NCBI RefSeq assembly: GCF_021653995.1
Contig: NZ_JAJJOZ010000002.1
Coordinates: 248,001 to 312,000, forward strand
Direction: 5' to 3'
Length of the DNA stretch: 64,000 bases
Source of the DNA: Allopusillimonas lactea
GTDB lineage: Bacteria; Pseudomonadota; Gammaproteobacteria; Burkholderiales; Burkholderiaceae_B
Positions 1 through 8,281 of this stretch are shown in pieces. Both the position numbers and the translations under genes were made by a program. Below the pieces are notes generated by a model. That model was given only the letters and a program-made list of their open reading frames with translations, was not told where the DNA came from and made no database searches. Numbering within the stretch: the first letter of the stretch is position 1; each line of letters starts with the position of its first letter.

Positions 1-1
1 C

Positions 2-115
2 ATCGCGCAGCAGGTGACGGGTGCAAAGCGGGTAGACATGCCGGCATCGCATCTCTCGAATGTAGAAGCGCCTGAGCCGTTCAACCAGTCCTTGCGTTCG
101 TTCCTTCAGGGCTGA
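2..115 (+). CDS. pcaD: 3-oxoadipate enol-lactonase, C-terminal fragment
   Basis: This is the last 37 codons of a gene that enters from the left edge, ending in TGA. The C-terminal segment RVDMPASHLSNVEAPEPFN carries the conserved A-S-H-L-S-N-x-E pattern around the catalytic histidine of alpha/beta-hydrolase enol-lactonases, followed by F-N-x-S-L-R-x-F-L. The family hydrolyses 3-oxoadipate enol-lactone to 3-oxoadipate in the beta-ketoadipate pathway. The convergent catB next door belongs to the same pathway, which supports the call. Because only the tail is visible, another alpha/beta hydrolase cannot be fully excluded. Confidence 0.72.
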   Translation: MAQQVTGAKRVDMPASHLSNVEAPEPFNQSLRSFLQG

Positions 116-185
116 TCGGGCGCTTATATGCGCGACCGAACCCGAACGGTGTCCGGTTCCGCACAGTGCGTTGAAGCGAAAGGAG

Positions 186-217
186 CGCCTTCTTCATGCT
201 GAAGAAGGCGTTTTTTT
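186..217 (+). terminator. Rho-independent terminator after pcaD
   Basis: A perfect 10-bp stem (CGCCTTCTTC at 186-195 pairing with GAAGAAGGCG at 201-210) with a 5-nt loop is followed directly by seven T residues (211-217). It lies 70 bases after the pcaD stop and points in the direction of pcaD. Confidence 0.9.
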
Positions 218-231
218 ATTTGGAGGATAGG

Positions 232-251
232 AGGCGCCTGTGCAGGCGCCT
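232..251 (-). terminator. GC-rich hairpin after catB
   Basis: AGGCGCCTG (232-240) and CAGGCGCCT (243-251) form a perfect 9-bp inverted repeat just beyond the catB stop. On the minus strand no T-run follows, so it may be a weak terminator or a 3'-end stabiliser. Function is inferred from position only. Confidence 0.35.
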
Positions 252-257
252 GCGGGA

Positions 258-1376
258 TCAGCCGCGCAGGTAGTGCTTTACCTTGTCTTCGTCCAGTGCG
301 ATGCCCAAGCCGGGGTTTCGCGGCAGCGTAAGCGTGAACTCGCTGTAGTCCAGCGGTTCGGTGAGGATGCTGTCTTTCATGAGCAGCGGCCCGAAGAGTT
401 CTGTGCCCCATTCGAAGCTGTTCACTGTAGCAAATACGTGCGCGGAGGCGATGGTGGAAATCGGCCCTTCGAGCATGGTGCCCCCATACAGCGTGATGCC
501 CGCCGCCTGCGCAATGCCAATCAGCTTCTGTGCGGCGCGCAAACCGCCGGCCTGTTCGATCTTGATGGCATAGACATTGGCGCACTCGCCTGTGGCCAGC
601 GTCAAGCCGTCTTCGGGGCCCTTCAAGGCCTCGTCGGCCATGATGGGCAGTATCCCCAGCGCCGTCAGGCGCCGCATGCCGTTGAGGTTTTTTTCAGCAA
701 TCGGTTGCTCGATGAGGTCGATGCCTGCGTTGGCCATTGACCGCAGTGCCTGTTGGGCCTGCGTTTCGGTCCATCCCTGGTTCACATCGACACGGACACT
801 GACATCGTCACCCAACGCAGCCTTGATGGCGGCGCAATGCTCGATATCCTCACGCAGCGGCCGCAGGCCGATCTTCAACTTGAAGATCGTATGGCGTCGG
901 CGCTCAAGTAACTGCCGGGCTTCGGCAATGTCCCGCTGCGTGTCGCCGCTGGCCAGCGTCCAGGCCACGTCGAGTTTTTCATGGACGGCACCGCCCAGCA
1001 AGGTGCTGACGGGCACGCCCAGCCGCTTGCCGAGCAGGTCATAGAGTGCAGTTTCCACAGCGCTCTTGGCAAAGTGGTTGGCCTTGACCACCTTGTCGAG
1101 CCGGTTGCGCAGGGCGGCCGGGTTGTAGGACGGGCTCCCCACCAGCACAGGGGCGAAGTAGGTATCGATGTTCGCCTTGATGCTTTCAGGGCTTTCCGCA
1201 CCATAGTTCAGCCCGCCTATTGTCGTGGCCTCGCCGATGCCTTCCAGGCCGTCGGAGTTTTTGATGCGCACGAGCACCATGCTTTGGTGCTCCATCGTTG
1301 CAACCGAGAGTTTGTGCGGCCTGATGGTGGGGATGTCGAGTATATGTGTGCTGACGCTGATGATGGTGGCTTTCAT
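258..1376 (-). CDS. catB: Muconate cycloisomerase (cis,cis-muconate lactonizing enzyme)
   Basis: A 372-residue enolase-superfamily protein that converts cis,cis-muconate to muconolactone in the catechol branch of the beta-ketoadipate pathway. The motif FKLKIG provides the paired lysines (K166, K168). Metal ligands fit D197 (VDVNQGW), E223 (LIEQPI) and D248 (MADEAL), and the length matches known CatB proteins of about 373 residues. The ATG at 1376 starts the conserved MKATI N-terminus; longer in-frame starts lack similarity. It converges on pcaD. No catR-type regulator or catA/catC is visible here, but a perfect CatM/BenM-type operator lies about 110 bases upstream. Confidence 0.93.
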   Translation of the reverse strand: MKATIISVSTHILDIPTIRPHKLSVATMEHQSMVLVRIKNSDGLEGIGEATTIGGLNYGAESPESIKANIDTYFAPVLVGSPSYNPAALRNRLDKVVKANHFAKSAVETALYDLLGKRLGVPVSTLLGGAVHEKLDVAWTLASGDTQRDIAEARQLLERRRHTIFKLKIGLRPLREDIEHCAAIKAALGDDVSVRVDVNQGWTETQAQQALRSMANAGIDLIEQPIAEKNLNGMRRLTALGILPIMADEALKGPEDGLTLATGECANVYAIKIEQAGGLRAAQKLIGIAQAAGITLYGGTMLEGPISTIASAHVFATVNSFEWGTELFGPLLMKDSILTEPLDYSEFTLTLPRNPGLGIALDEDKVKHYLRG

Positions 1377-1482
1377 AATGCTTCTGTGCGGGATGCTGCG
1401 CGGGCTCCGGTATATGTCTGTTGTAGAGTCGGAGTATAGGTACGACGTCGCACAGGGTCTAATATGGATTTGGTCACGAACC

Positions 1483-1497
1483 ATACTTTTAAGGTAT
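1483..1497. promoter_or_regulatory. LysR-type operator, ATAC-N7-GTAT (CatM/BenM/CatR class)
   Basis: The sequence ATAC-TTTTAAG-GTAT is an exact match to the ATAC-N7-GTAT recognition site known for CatM and BenM, within the longer dyad CCATAC/GTATGG (1481-1499). It sits 107 bases upstream of the catB start, where a muconate-responsive LysR activator would bind. The rest of 1377-1662 holds no convincing gene. Confidence 0.65.
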
Positions 1498-1662
1498 GGG
1501 ATTGGGCAGACAGATCCTCATTCCACACTTGGCTTGCAATCCGCGCTGCTTGTTCCCATCATGTCGCTGTGCCGAGAGCCCAAACCATGCGCACAAGGCG
1601 ATTCAATACCGGGCGCGGCTATGCCCTTGGCATACACCACGGCAAACTCAAGGAGGAGCGCA

Positions 1663-2976
1663 ATGTCGATGGCGTTCAACGAGGCGGCGGGAGAGCCGCG
1701 CGCGGGCATGAAGCGCCGTTCGTTTCTGAAGGCAGCCACCGGCGCCGCGGCGCTGGCCATGCCCATGATCTCGGGCGCGCGTACAGCGGCACAGCCGCAT
1801 GTTGTGGTTGTGGGCGGCGGTTTCGGCGGTGCCACGGCCGCGAAATACCTGCGCTTGCTCAGCAAGGGCAAGCTGCGGGTAACACTGGTCGAGCCGGCCG
1901 CAGCGTTCGTTTCCTGCCCGATGTCCAATCTGGTGCTTGAAGGCCGCCTGGCAATGGCGGATATCTCGCGCGGCTATGATGGCCTGGCCCGACACGACGT
2001 CAGGCACGTGCGTGACCGCGCTGTGGGTGTCGATGCCGACAGACGCCGCTTGTTGCTGGCGCAGGGCGACGCCATGCAATGGGACAGGCTGATACTGGCC
2101 CCCGGCATCGGTTTCATGTTGGAAGACATACCCGGCCTTGCGTCCGACGCGGCCCGCCGCGCCATGCCGCACGCTTGGCAGGCAGGGCCGCAGACGCAGC
2201 TGCTGCGCGATCAGCTCGAGGCGATGCCCGACGGCGGCCGCTTCATCATTGCCATCCCAGAGGCCCCTTACCGTTGCCCACCCGCCCCGTATGAGCGCGC
2301 ATGCCTCGTGGCGTCCTATTTCAAGCAGCACAAGCCGCGCGCCAAAGTCCATATATTCGATGCGAACGCAGACCTCACCGCCGAGGCCGCGCAGTTCCGG
2401 GCGGCATGGGATGATCGCTATGCAGGCATGATTGAATACTTTCCCGCCTTCAAGGCTGTGGACGTGGATGCGAACACGCGTACAGTGATCTTTGAATTGG
2501 GCGAAGAAGAGCAAGGCGATGTGGTCAATGTGCTGCCGCCTATGCGTGCGGGCGACATCGCTGTGCAGGCGGGGTTGGCCACCGCCAATGAGCGCTGGTG
2601 CGAGGTGGATTTCCTGACGTTTTCATCCATCGTCGAGCCGCGCATTCATGTGCTGGGCGATGCCATACAGATCGCGCCGGTCATGCCCAAGGCCGGCCAT
2701 ATGGCTTGGCAACATGGCAAGACGTGCGCGGCCGCCGTCGCCGCCCTGCTGCTGGGCGGCAAGGTCAATGACGATCCCGGCTATGACAGCACTTGCTACA
2801 GCTTCGTGGATGCGCGGCAGGCCATGCATGTCGCGAGTATGCACCGCTACAGCGCCGAACAGCGCACCATGCTGCCCGTGCCGGGCGCGGGCAGCGTTTC
2901 GCCGGCGCCTTCGGCTCGGGAAGGTGAGCAAGCCTTCGATTGGGCGCATGCCATCTGGGACGACATGCTGACATAA
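1663..2976 (+). CDS. soxF: Sulfide dehydrogenase flavoprotein subunit (FccB/SoxF type)
   Basis: A 437-residue exported FAD protein, placed first in the sox cluster. The ATG at 1663 has an excellent Shine-Dalgarno (AGGAGGA at 1651-1657). A Tat signal (KRRSFLKAA, residues 17-25) precedes the dinucleotide fold VVVVGGGFGG (47-56). Three cysteines match flavocytochrome c sulfide dehydrogenase: C85 in VSCPMSN (position of the covalent FAD link), C205 in YRCPPAPYERA and C313 in RWCEVD (the redox disulfide pair). It should oxidise sulfide in the periplasm and pass electrons to cytochrome c. The usual cytochrome partner (FccA/SoxE) is not adjacent. Confidence 0.88.
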   Translation: MSMAFNEAAGEPRAGMKRRSFLKAATGAAALAMPMISGARTAAQPHVVVVGGGFGGATAAKYLRLLSKGKLRVTLVEPAAAFVSCPMSNLVLEGRLAMADISRGYDGLARHDVRHVRDRAVGVDADRRRLLLAQGDAMQWDRLILAPGIGFMLEDIPGLASDAARRAMPHAWQAGPQTQLLRDQLEAMPDGGRFIIAIPEAPYRCPPAPYERACLVASYFKQHKPRAKVHIFDANADLTAEAAQFRAAWDDRYAGMIEYFPAFKAVDVDANTRTVIFELGEEEQGDVVNVLPPMRAGDIAVQAGLATANERWCEVDFLTFSSIVEPRIHVLGDAIQIAPVMPKAGHMAWQHGKTCAAAVAALLLGGKVNDDPGYDSTCYSFVDARQAMHVASMHRYSAEQRTMLPVPGAGSVSPAPSAREGEQAFDWAHAIWDDMLT

Positions 2977-3118
2977 GTGCGTCCGCAGCCTTCCCGCAAA
3001 CCGGGGGCGGCCTGCGCGCCGCCGGGGCGATGCGACGTCGTCCGCTTCGGCGGCGCAGCCTTGGATGACTCCCCAAGTCACTTAATGCCTACTTAATCTT
3101 TAATGCATAAACTTTATA

Positions 3119-3241
3119 GGCATTGGAAATTTGATACTGCAAAAGTTTCCATGCCGGATATGCAGGGATATCCCTTGTTTATATCTAAAAGTTATGTGCA
3201 TATATTAATAAAGCAGTTGACAACTCATCCGGGAGCATCGA
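3119..3241 (+). promoter_or_regulatory. AT-rich leader with dyads upstream of soxC
   Basis: This AT-rich stretch separates soxF from soxC. It contains an inverted repeat GGCATTGGAAA (3119-3129) / TTTCCATGCC (3146-3155) with one bulged base, and a perfect 12-bp palindrome AGGGATATCCCT (3164-3175). A possible -10 element TATATT lies at 3201-3206. These are plausible operator sites for a sox regulator (SoxR is ArsR-type in related organisms), but no regulator gene is in the window. Confidence 0.4.
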
Positions 3242-4609
3242 GTGAATCGGAGAGGAGACAAGCGGCCAGTTCCTATTGGCCGCCTCAGAAAGGCGCCGGA
3301 GAATTTCGTTCCCGACAGCCTGGCTACTGAAATCAACGCCAAAGGTGTGGACGATGTTCGCCGAGATTTTCTACGGCGCAGCTTTCTTGCGGCCGCCGCG
3401 GCCGCGACGACACCCGCGCTTGCGCAAGCTGCGGGTGCTGCGGCCGGCGATCCCATGATTCTGGAGCCGCGCCCCTGGAGTACCAAGCTTGGCAACCCAG
3501 TGGCCTTCCACCCCTACGGCCGGCCTTCGCCCTTTGAGGCCAACCTGCAGCGCAGGCAATCGCCGGGGCTTACCCAGACGCCCCAGGCATCGGTGGCATT
3601 TGCGCCGCTGCAGGGTTTCTTTGGCATCATCACGCCCTCGGGCCTGCACTTCGAGCGCCATCATCAGGGCTGGGTGGATGTGGACCCTGAGCAGCACAGG
3701 TTAATGGTCAACGGCATGGTGAAACAGGCCAAGGTCTATACCATGGACGATCTGATGCGCCTGCCGTCGGTATCGCGCATCCACTTCATCGAATGCGGCG
3801 CCAATACCGGCATGGAATGGGGCAATGCCGCAGTGCCCACGGTGCAGTACACGCACGGCATGCTGTCCTGTTGCGAGTACACAGGCGTGCCACTCAAGGT
3901 GCTGCTTGACGATTGCGGCGCTGACCTGAAGAACGCACGATTTGTGCTTGCCGAGGGCAACGACGGCTCCAGCATGACACGCACCATTTCGATGGACGCC
4001 GCGCTGGATGACGCCATGGTGGCGTGGGGCATGAATGGCGAGATGCTGCGGCCCGAAAACGGTTATCCGCTGCGCCTCGTCGTGCCTGGCGTGCAGGGCG
4101 TCTCATGGGTCAAGTGGCTGCGCCGCATCGAAGTCGGCGACAAGCCCTGGAATACCAAGGATGAGACCTCGCATTACGCTGATCTGATGCCCGACGGCAT
4201 GCATAGGCAATACACCTCCATACAGGAGTGCAAGTCTGTCATCACGTCTCCGTCGGGCGGCCAGGCACTCATGGGCAAGGGCTACTACAACGTCAGCGGG
4301 CTGGCCTGGTCTGGGCGGGGCAAGATCAAGCAGGTGGATGTTTCCTTCGACGGTGGCAAGACATGGAAAACTGCGCGCCTTGAGACGCCTGTCCTGGATA
4401 AATGCCTGACACGCTTCAATATTGATTGGGTATGGGATGGCGGGCCAGCCATCCTGCAAAGCCGGGCCATTGACAGCACGGGCTTTGTCCAGCCGCGCTA
4501 CCGGCAGTTGCGCGAGGTGCGGGGAACGCGCTCCACGTATCACAACAATGCGATCCAGTCGTGGCAAGTCGCGCAGAGCGGGGAGGTCTTCAATGTTCAG
4601 ATGGACTAA
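3242..4609 (+). CDS. soxC: Sulfane dehydrogenase molybdopterin subunit SoxC
   Basis: A 455-residue sulfite-oxidase-family protein. A GTG start at 3242 is chosen because GGGAG lies at 3231-3235 and the Tat motif RRSFL (residues 45-49) then sits in a plausible long signal peptide ending near ALAQA. C185 in HFIECGANTG is the expected molybdenum ligand, and the C-terminal dimerisation domain contains VDVSFDGGKTW. In the Sox pathway SoxC with SoxD oxidises the SoxY-bound sulfane sulfur in the periplasm, so thiosulfate can go fully to sulfate without sulfur globules. The soxD start overlaps the soxC stop. Confidence 0.95.
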   Translation: MNRRGDKRPVPIGRLRKAPENFVPDSLATEINAKGVDDVRRDFLRRSFLAAAAAATTPALAQAAGAAAGDPMILEPRPWSTKLGNPVAFHPYGRPSPFEANLQRRQSPGLTQTPQASVAFAPLQGFFGIITPSGLHFERHHQGWVDVDPEQHRLMVNGMVKQAKVYTMDDLMRLPSVSRIHFIECGANTGMEWGNAAVPTVQYTHGMLSCCEYTGVPLKVLLDDCGADLKNARFVLAEGNDGSSMTRTISMDAALDDAMVAWGMNGEMLRPENGYPLRLVVPGVQGVSWVKWLRRIEVGDKPWNTKDETSHYADLMPDGMHRQYTSIQECKSVITSPSGGQALMGKGYYNVSGLAWSGRGKIKQVDVSFDGGKTWKTARLETPVLDKCLTRFNIDWVWDGGPAILQSRAIDSTGFVQPRYRQLREVRGTRSTYHNNAIQSWQVAQSGEVFNVQMD

Positions 4610-5774
4610 TCGCGCGTTGCTTACCTGCGTGCTGGGCTCGGCGCTCGGCGTTCCTGCGTCGCTTGCGCATGCCGCAAATGCGGGCGTCCCCGATGCAGGC
4701 ACCCCTAATGCGGACGCCGCGGTCACTGCAGCGTTCAATATCGGCCGGCCCGCCACCGAGGCGGAAATCAAGGCCTGGGACATTGACGTGCGCCCTGACT
4801 TCAAAGGTCTGCCGCGTGGCAGCGGTACGGTCGATCAGGGGGCCGATATCTGGGATGCGTCCTGCGCGGCCTGCCATGGCTCTTTCGGTGAAAGCAATTC
4901 CGTGTTCACCCCACTGGTGGGTGGCACTACGCCCCAGGACATCGAGACCGGCAATGTGGCAGCGCTGAAGGGTGGCGGCCACCCTTCGCGCACCACGTTC
5001 ATGAAAGTGTCGACCGTCTCCACGCTGTGGGATTACATCCATCGGGCCATGCCCTGGGACAACCCCAAGTCGCTCAAGCCGGACGAGGTCTATGCCGTGC
5101 TGGCCTATCTACTCAACCTGGCCGAGATCGTGCCGTCAGATTTCACGCTGAGCGACCAGAACATGGCCAAGGTGCAGGAAAGCATGCCCAACCGTAATGG
5201 CATGCAGTTCTGGGAAGGCCTGTGGACAGCTGATGGCAAGCCTGACACTGCGAATACGGCCTGTATGAAAGATTGCGCTGCGAGCACGGTGCCATCTTCG
5301 ACGCTGCCTGATGTTGCGCGCGACGCACACGGCAACCTGGCGGCCCAGATGCGTATCGTGGGCCCGGTTCGCGGTGTGAACACTCTCGCGCCCGCACTGG
5401 CGGGTACGTCGGACCAGAATGTGGAGCAGGTGCGTGAACATGCGCGCGGCACGCTGGCTGCGGCGCAGCCGCCGACGTCCGCCGGCGCGAAAGACGCTCA
5501 GCCTGGTGATGCCGCGGGCGGCGACTTGGCTCTGTTGACGGAGAATGGCTGTATGGCCTGCCACGCCAAGGACAAGAAGATTCTGGGGCCGTCTTTTGCC
5601 GATATCGCCGGCAAGTACAAGGGCCAGGACGACGCCGCGCCGAAGCTGGCTGAAAAAGTGTTGAAGGGCGGTTCGGGAGTATGGGGTGCCGTGCCTATGC
5701 CCCCGCATCCGACGCTGCCGGCCGACAAGGCCAGAGAGATGGTCGACTGGATACTCGCCGCACCGGCGCAATAA
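4593..5774 (+). CDS. soxD: Sulfane dehydrogenase diheme cytochrome c subunit SoxD
   Basis: A 393-residue exported cytochrome with two c-type heme sites, CAACH (C91-H95) and CMACH (C320-H324). The second is followed by KDKKILGPSF, typical of the C-terminal cytochrome domain. A signal peptide ends near SLAHA (residue 27). The ATG at 4593 overlaps the soxC stop by 17 bases and has GGGGAGG upstream (4580-4586), so translation is coupled. SoxD takes electrons from SoxC; full-length diheme SoxD is the form found in Paracoccus-type pathways. A low-complexity Ala/Pro linker (about 287-310) joins the two domains. Confidence 0.94.
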   Translation: MFRWTNRALLTCVLGSALGVPASLAHAANAGVPDAGTPNADAAVTAAFNIGRPATEAEIKAWDIDVRPDFKGLPRGSGTVDQGADIWDASCAACHGSFGESNSVFTPLVGGTTPQDIETGNVAALKGGGHPSRTTFMKVSTVSTLWDYIHRAMPWDNPKSLKPDEVYAVLAYLLNLAEIVPSDFTLSDQNMAKVQESMPNRNGMQFWEGLWTADGKPDTANTACMKDCAASTVPSSTLPDVARDAHGNLAAQMRIVGPVRGVNTLAPALAGTSDQNVEQVREHARGTLAAAQPPTSAGAKDAQPGDAAGGDLALLTENGCMACHAKDKKILGPSFADIAGKYKGQDDAAPKLAEKVLKGGSGVWGAVPMPPHPTLPADKAREMVDWILAAPAQ

Positions 5775-5869
5775 GAACAGGCATGTGCGACTGGCGCACG
5801 GGAAAACCGCGGGCCGTCGCGCCCGATATTGAATCTATACAGCATGTGAAGGATCAGAGGAGACACCGC

Positions 5870-6337
5870 ATGAATAAGCAGCGTAGAAACATACTCAAGC
5901 TGGGCACCGTTCTGGGCCTGGCGGTGACCGCCGGCATATTGCGCCCCGAACAGGCCTGGGCCGTACAGCAAGAGTGGAACAAGGATGCCTTTGCCGCCAC
6001 CAAGGTGGACGACGTGGTGAAGGCGTTCGGAGGCGGGCAGGCGGGCGAAAGCGACAAGATCAAGCTTGTGGCCCCCGATATCGCCGAGAACGGTGCGGTG
6101 GTGCCGGTGAGCGTGGTCAGCGACCTGCCAGGCACCTCCCAGATATCAATCCTGGTGCCCAAAAACCCGAACGCGCTCAGCGCACATTTTGAGCTTGCCG
6201 CGGACACGATGCCCGAGGTGGCGACACGCATCAAGATGGGCGGCACGTCCGACATCTATGCGCTGGTCAAGGCTGACGGCAAGTTTTATACCGTGCACAA
6301 GGAAGTCAAGGTAACGCTGGGCGGCTGCGGCGGCTGA
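5870..6337 (+). CDS. soxY: Sulfur carrier subunit SoxY
   Basis: A 155-residue protein ending in GGCGG, the diagnostic flexible tail whose cysteine carries the sulfur substrate through the Sox cycle. The N-terminus RRNILKLG resembles a Tat signal (N-QRRNILK), with a cleavage site near AWA. AGAGGAGA (5857-5864) is a good ribosome site for the ATG at 5870. SoxY forms a heterodimer with SoxZ, encoded immediately downstream. Confidence 0.96.
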   Translation: MNKQRRNILKLGTVLGLAVTAGILRPEQAWAVQQEWNKDAFAATKVDDVVKAFGGGQAGESDKIKLVAPDIAENGAVVPVSVVSDLPGTSQISILVPKNPNALSAHFELAADTMPEVATRIKMGGTSDIYALVKADGKFYTVHKEVKVTLGGCGG

Positions 6338-6386
6338 GCGGCGCACCAAAGGCATCTATATATATACAGAGGATAGGGGAGCAATC

Positions 6387-6701
6387 ATGGCAACCAGACC
6401 CATGCGCATACGCGCGGTAGAAAAAGACGGCGTCACGGAAGTGAAAGCATTGATGAGCCACATCATGGAAACGGGGCAGCGCAAGGATAGCGAAGGCAAT
6501 CTCGTGCCCGCCCACTTCATCGACTTGGTCGAAGCAAAGTGCAATGACAAGACCGTGCTGTCGGCGCAGTGGGGGCCAGCGGTCTCGCGCGACCCTTTTC
6601 TGTCGTTCAAGTTCAAGGGTGGCAAAAAGGGCGACAAGGTGGCGATCTCCTGGCGCGACAACAAGGGCGAGAGCCGTACAGACTCGACAGAGATCCGCTA
6701 G
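6387..6701 (+). CDS. soxZ: Sulfur compound-chelating subunit SoxZ
   Basis: A 104-residue all-beta protein without signal peptide, as expected because SoxZ is exported bound to SoxY. Family hallmarks include the N-terminal RPMRIRA, VKALMSHIMETGQRKD and the late FKGGKKGDKVAISW segment. Length agrees with known SoxZ (about 105-110). It lies 49 bases after soxY, with GGGGAGC just upstream of the ATG. Confidence 0.96.
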   Translation: MATRPMRIRAVEKDGVTEVKALMSHIMETGQRKDSEGNLVPAHFIDLVEAKCNDKTVLSAQWGPAVSRDPFLSFKFKGGKKGDKVAISWRDNKGESRTDSTEIR

Positions 6702-6771
6702 CTGAACCTGCCCGCGTAGACAACAAACAAAAGCAGCTGCGCAATGGGGCATAAACCAGGGAGTAGGAGAC

Positions 6772-7596
6772 ATGCGCATGAAACTGAGCAACGCCGCATT
6801 GATGGCGTTGGCCGCGGGTGTGGGGCTTGCCGCTCCCGCCGCCGCCGCGCCGCAGAGCACCGCTGATGGTATTGCGGAATACCGTGAAATGCTGGGCGAA
6901 GGCGGCAACCCCGCCGAACTCATCGAGATGACGGGCGAGGAACTGTGGGCCGAGAAGCGCGGGCCCAAGAAAGTGTCGCTCGAACAATGTGACTTGGGGA
7001 TGGGGCCGGGCGTGATCAAGGATGCCTATGCCCATCTTCCGCGTTATTTCGATGATGCGGGGCGTGTCATGGATCTCGAAACGCGGCTGGTGCATTGCAT
7101 GACCACGCTGCAGGGCATGAACGAGAAGGATCTCATCAAGAAGCCATTCTCGGGCCGTGGCGATTATGCGACCGACCTCGAGGCGCTGGTAGGTTATGTG
7201 GTCGGGCAGTCGCGGGGTACGCCGCTCGCCGTGCCGCAGGACCATCCGCAAGAGAAAGCGGCCTACGAACGCGGCAAGCAGATTTTCTATTTCCGGGGCG
7301 GGCCGTATGACTTCTCTTGCGCGTCTTGCCACAGCGTGGATGGCCAGCGCATTCGCCTGCAGGAACTGCCCAACCTGACCAAAGCGGAACCGGCGCGCGA
7401 GGCGTATACATCATGGCCCGCGTACAGAGTCTCCCAGGGTGCGCTGCGCTCTATGCAGTGGCGCCTGAATGACTGTGTGCGCCAGCAGCGCATGCCGTTT
7501 CTAAAGTACGGTTCGCAGGCGTCCATCGACCTGTCGATGTTTCTGGCGGTTAATGCCAACGGGGGCGATATGGATGCGCCCGGTCTGAAACGTTAA
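6772..7596 (+). CDS. soxA: L-cysteine S-thiosulfotransferase cytochrome subunit SoxA (single CxxCH type)
   Basis: A 274-residue exported cytochrome. It attaches thiosulfate to the SoxY cysteine together with SoxX. There is one heme-binding motif, CASCH (C183-H187), and C235 in NDCVRQQRMPF fits the cysteine/persulfide ligand of the active-site heme. The N-terminal domain has two isolated cysteines, C73 and C109, instead of a second CxxCH, so this is the form in which the first heme is replaced by a probable disulfide. The signal peptide ends near PAAAA (about residue 26). Confidence 0.95.
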   Translation: MRMKLSNAALMALAAGVGLAAPAAAAPQSTADGIAEYREMLGEGGNPAELIEMTGEELWAEKRGPKKVSLEQCDLGMGPGVIKDAYAHLPRYFDDAGRVMDLETRLVHCMTTLQGMNEKDLIKKPFSGRGDYATDLEALVGYVVGQSRGTPLAVPQDHPQEKAAYERGKQIFYFRGGPYDFSCASCHSVDGQRIRLQELPNLTKAEPAREAYTSWPAYRVSQGALRSMQWRLNDCVRQQRMPFLKYGSQASIDLSMFLAVNANGGDMDAPGLKR

Positions 7597-7608
7597 GCGG
7601 GGGCACTC

Positions 7609-8262
7609 ATGAATAAATTCAACATCATGCCGTGTGCCGCGTTGGCCGCGACGCTGTGCTTGGCACCCGCCGCGCATGCCGATGAGCCGGTGACGGGAAC
7701 CTCGCGCGAAGATGTGCTGGCCGTACTCAAAGCATCGTTTGAGCCCAAGGGCATTGCTGGCATGGACAGGCTCGATCAGTCGGCCATGCAGCAAGCCTGC
7801 TCGAAGGCGGAGATGACACGCACTGCGCTGTCAAAGGAAGAGGCTGCGAAGATTACGAAAGAAGCGCTCGCGTCTGTGAAACAGCCTGCCGATGGCCAGT
7901 ATATGGGCGATTGGAAGGCCGGCGAGAAGGTTGCGCAGAACGGGCGCGGGCTGCAGTTCAGCGACAAACCGGGCGGCGTCAATGGCGGCAACTGCTACGC
8001 CTGCCATCAAATGACCAAGGCCGAAATATCTTTCGGCAACATTGGCCCCTCGCTGCTGCACTATGGCAAGCTGCGCGGATCTTCCAAGGAAATCGTGCAG
8101 TACACCTGGAACAAGATCTACAACTCGCATTCTTATGCGGCCTGTTCGACGATGCCGCGTTTTGGCGCCGCGGGGATCCTCACCGAGGCGCAGATCAAGG
8201 ATGTCATGGCCTTGCTGTTCGACCCGGCTTCACCCGTAAACAAGGATGGCGGCACGCAATAG
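7609..8262 (+). CDS. soxX: L-cysteine S-thiosulfotransferase cytochrome subunit SoxX
   Basis: A 217-residue exported monoheme cytochrome, partner of SoxA. It has a signal peptide ending near AHA (residue 24), heme motif CYACH (C129-H133) and a probable axial methionine M182 in CSTMPRFG. The C-terminal ILTEAQIKDVMALLFDP is typical of SoxX. It is longer than the smallest SoxX proteins because of an N-terminal helical insert (about 30-100), as in the longer SoxX variants. It starts 12 bases after soxA. Confidence 0.94.
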   Translation: MNKFNIMPCAALAATLCLAPAAHADEPVTGTSREDVLAVLKASFEPKGIAGMDRLDQSAMQQACSKAEMTRTALSKEEAAKITKEALASVKQPADGQYMGDWKAGEKVAQNGRGLQFSDKPGGVNGGNCYACHQMTKAEISFGNIGPSLLHYGKLRGSSKEIVQYTWNKIYNSHSYAACSTMPRFGAAGILTEAQIKDVMALLFDPASPVNKDGGTQ

Positions 8263-8281
8263 CCAGACACGCGGACACGAT

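Noticed and set aside
3010..3060. GC-rich imperfect hairpin after soxF as terminator
   Set aside because: The stem needs bulges and no T-run follows on the plus strand.
3217..3222. TTGACA as -35 of a soxC promoter
   Set aside because: Only 20 bases from the GTG start, leaving no room for a -10 element and ribosome site.
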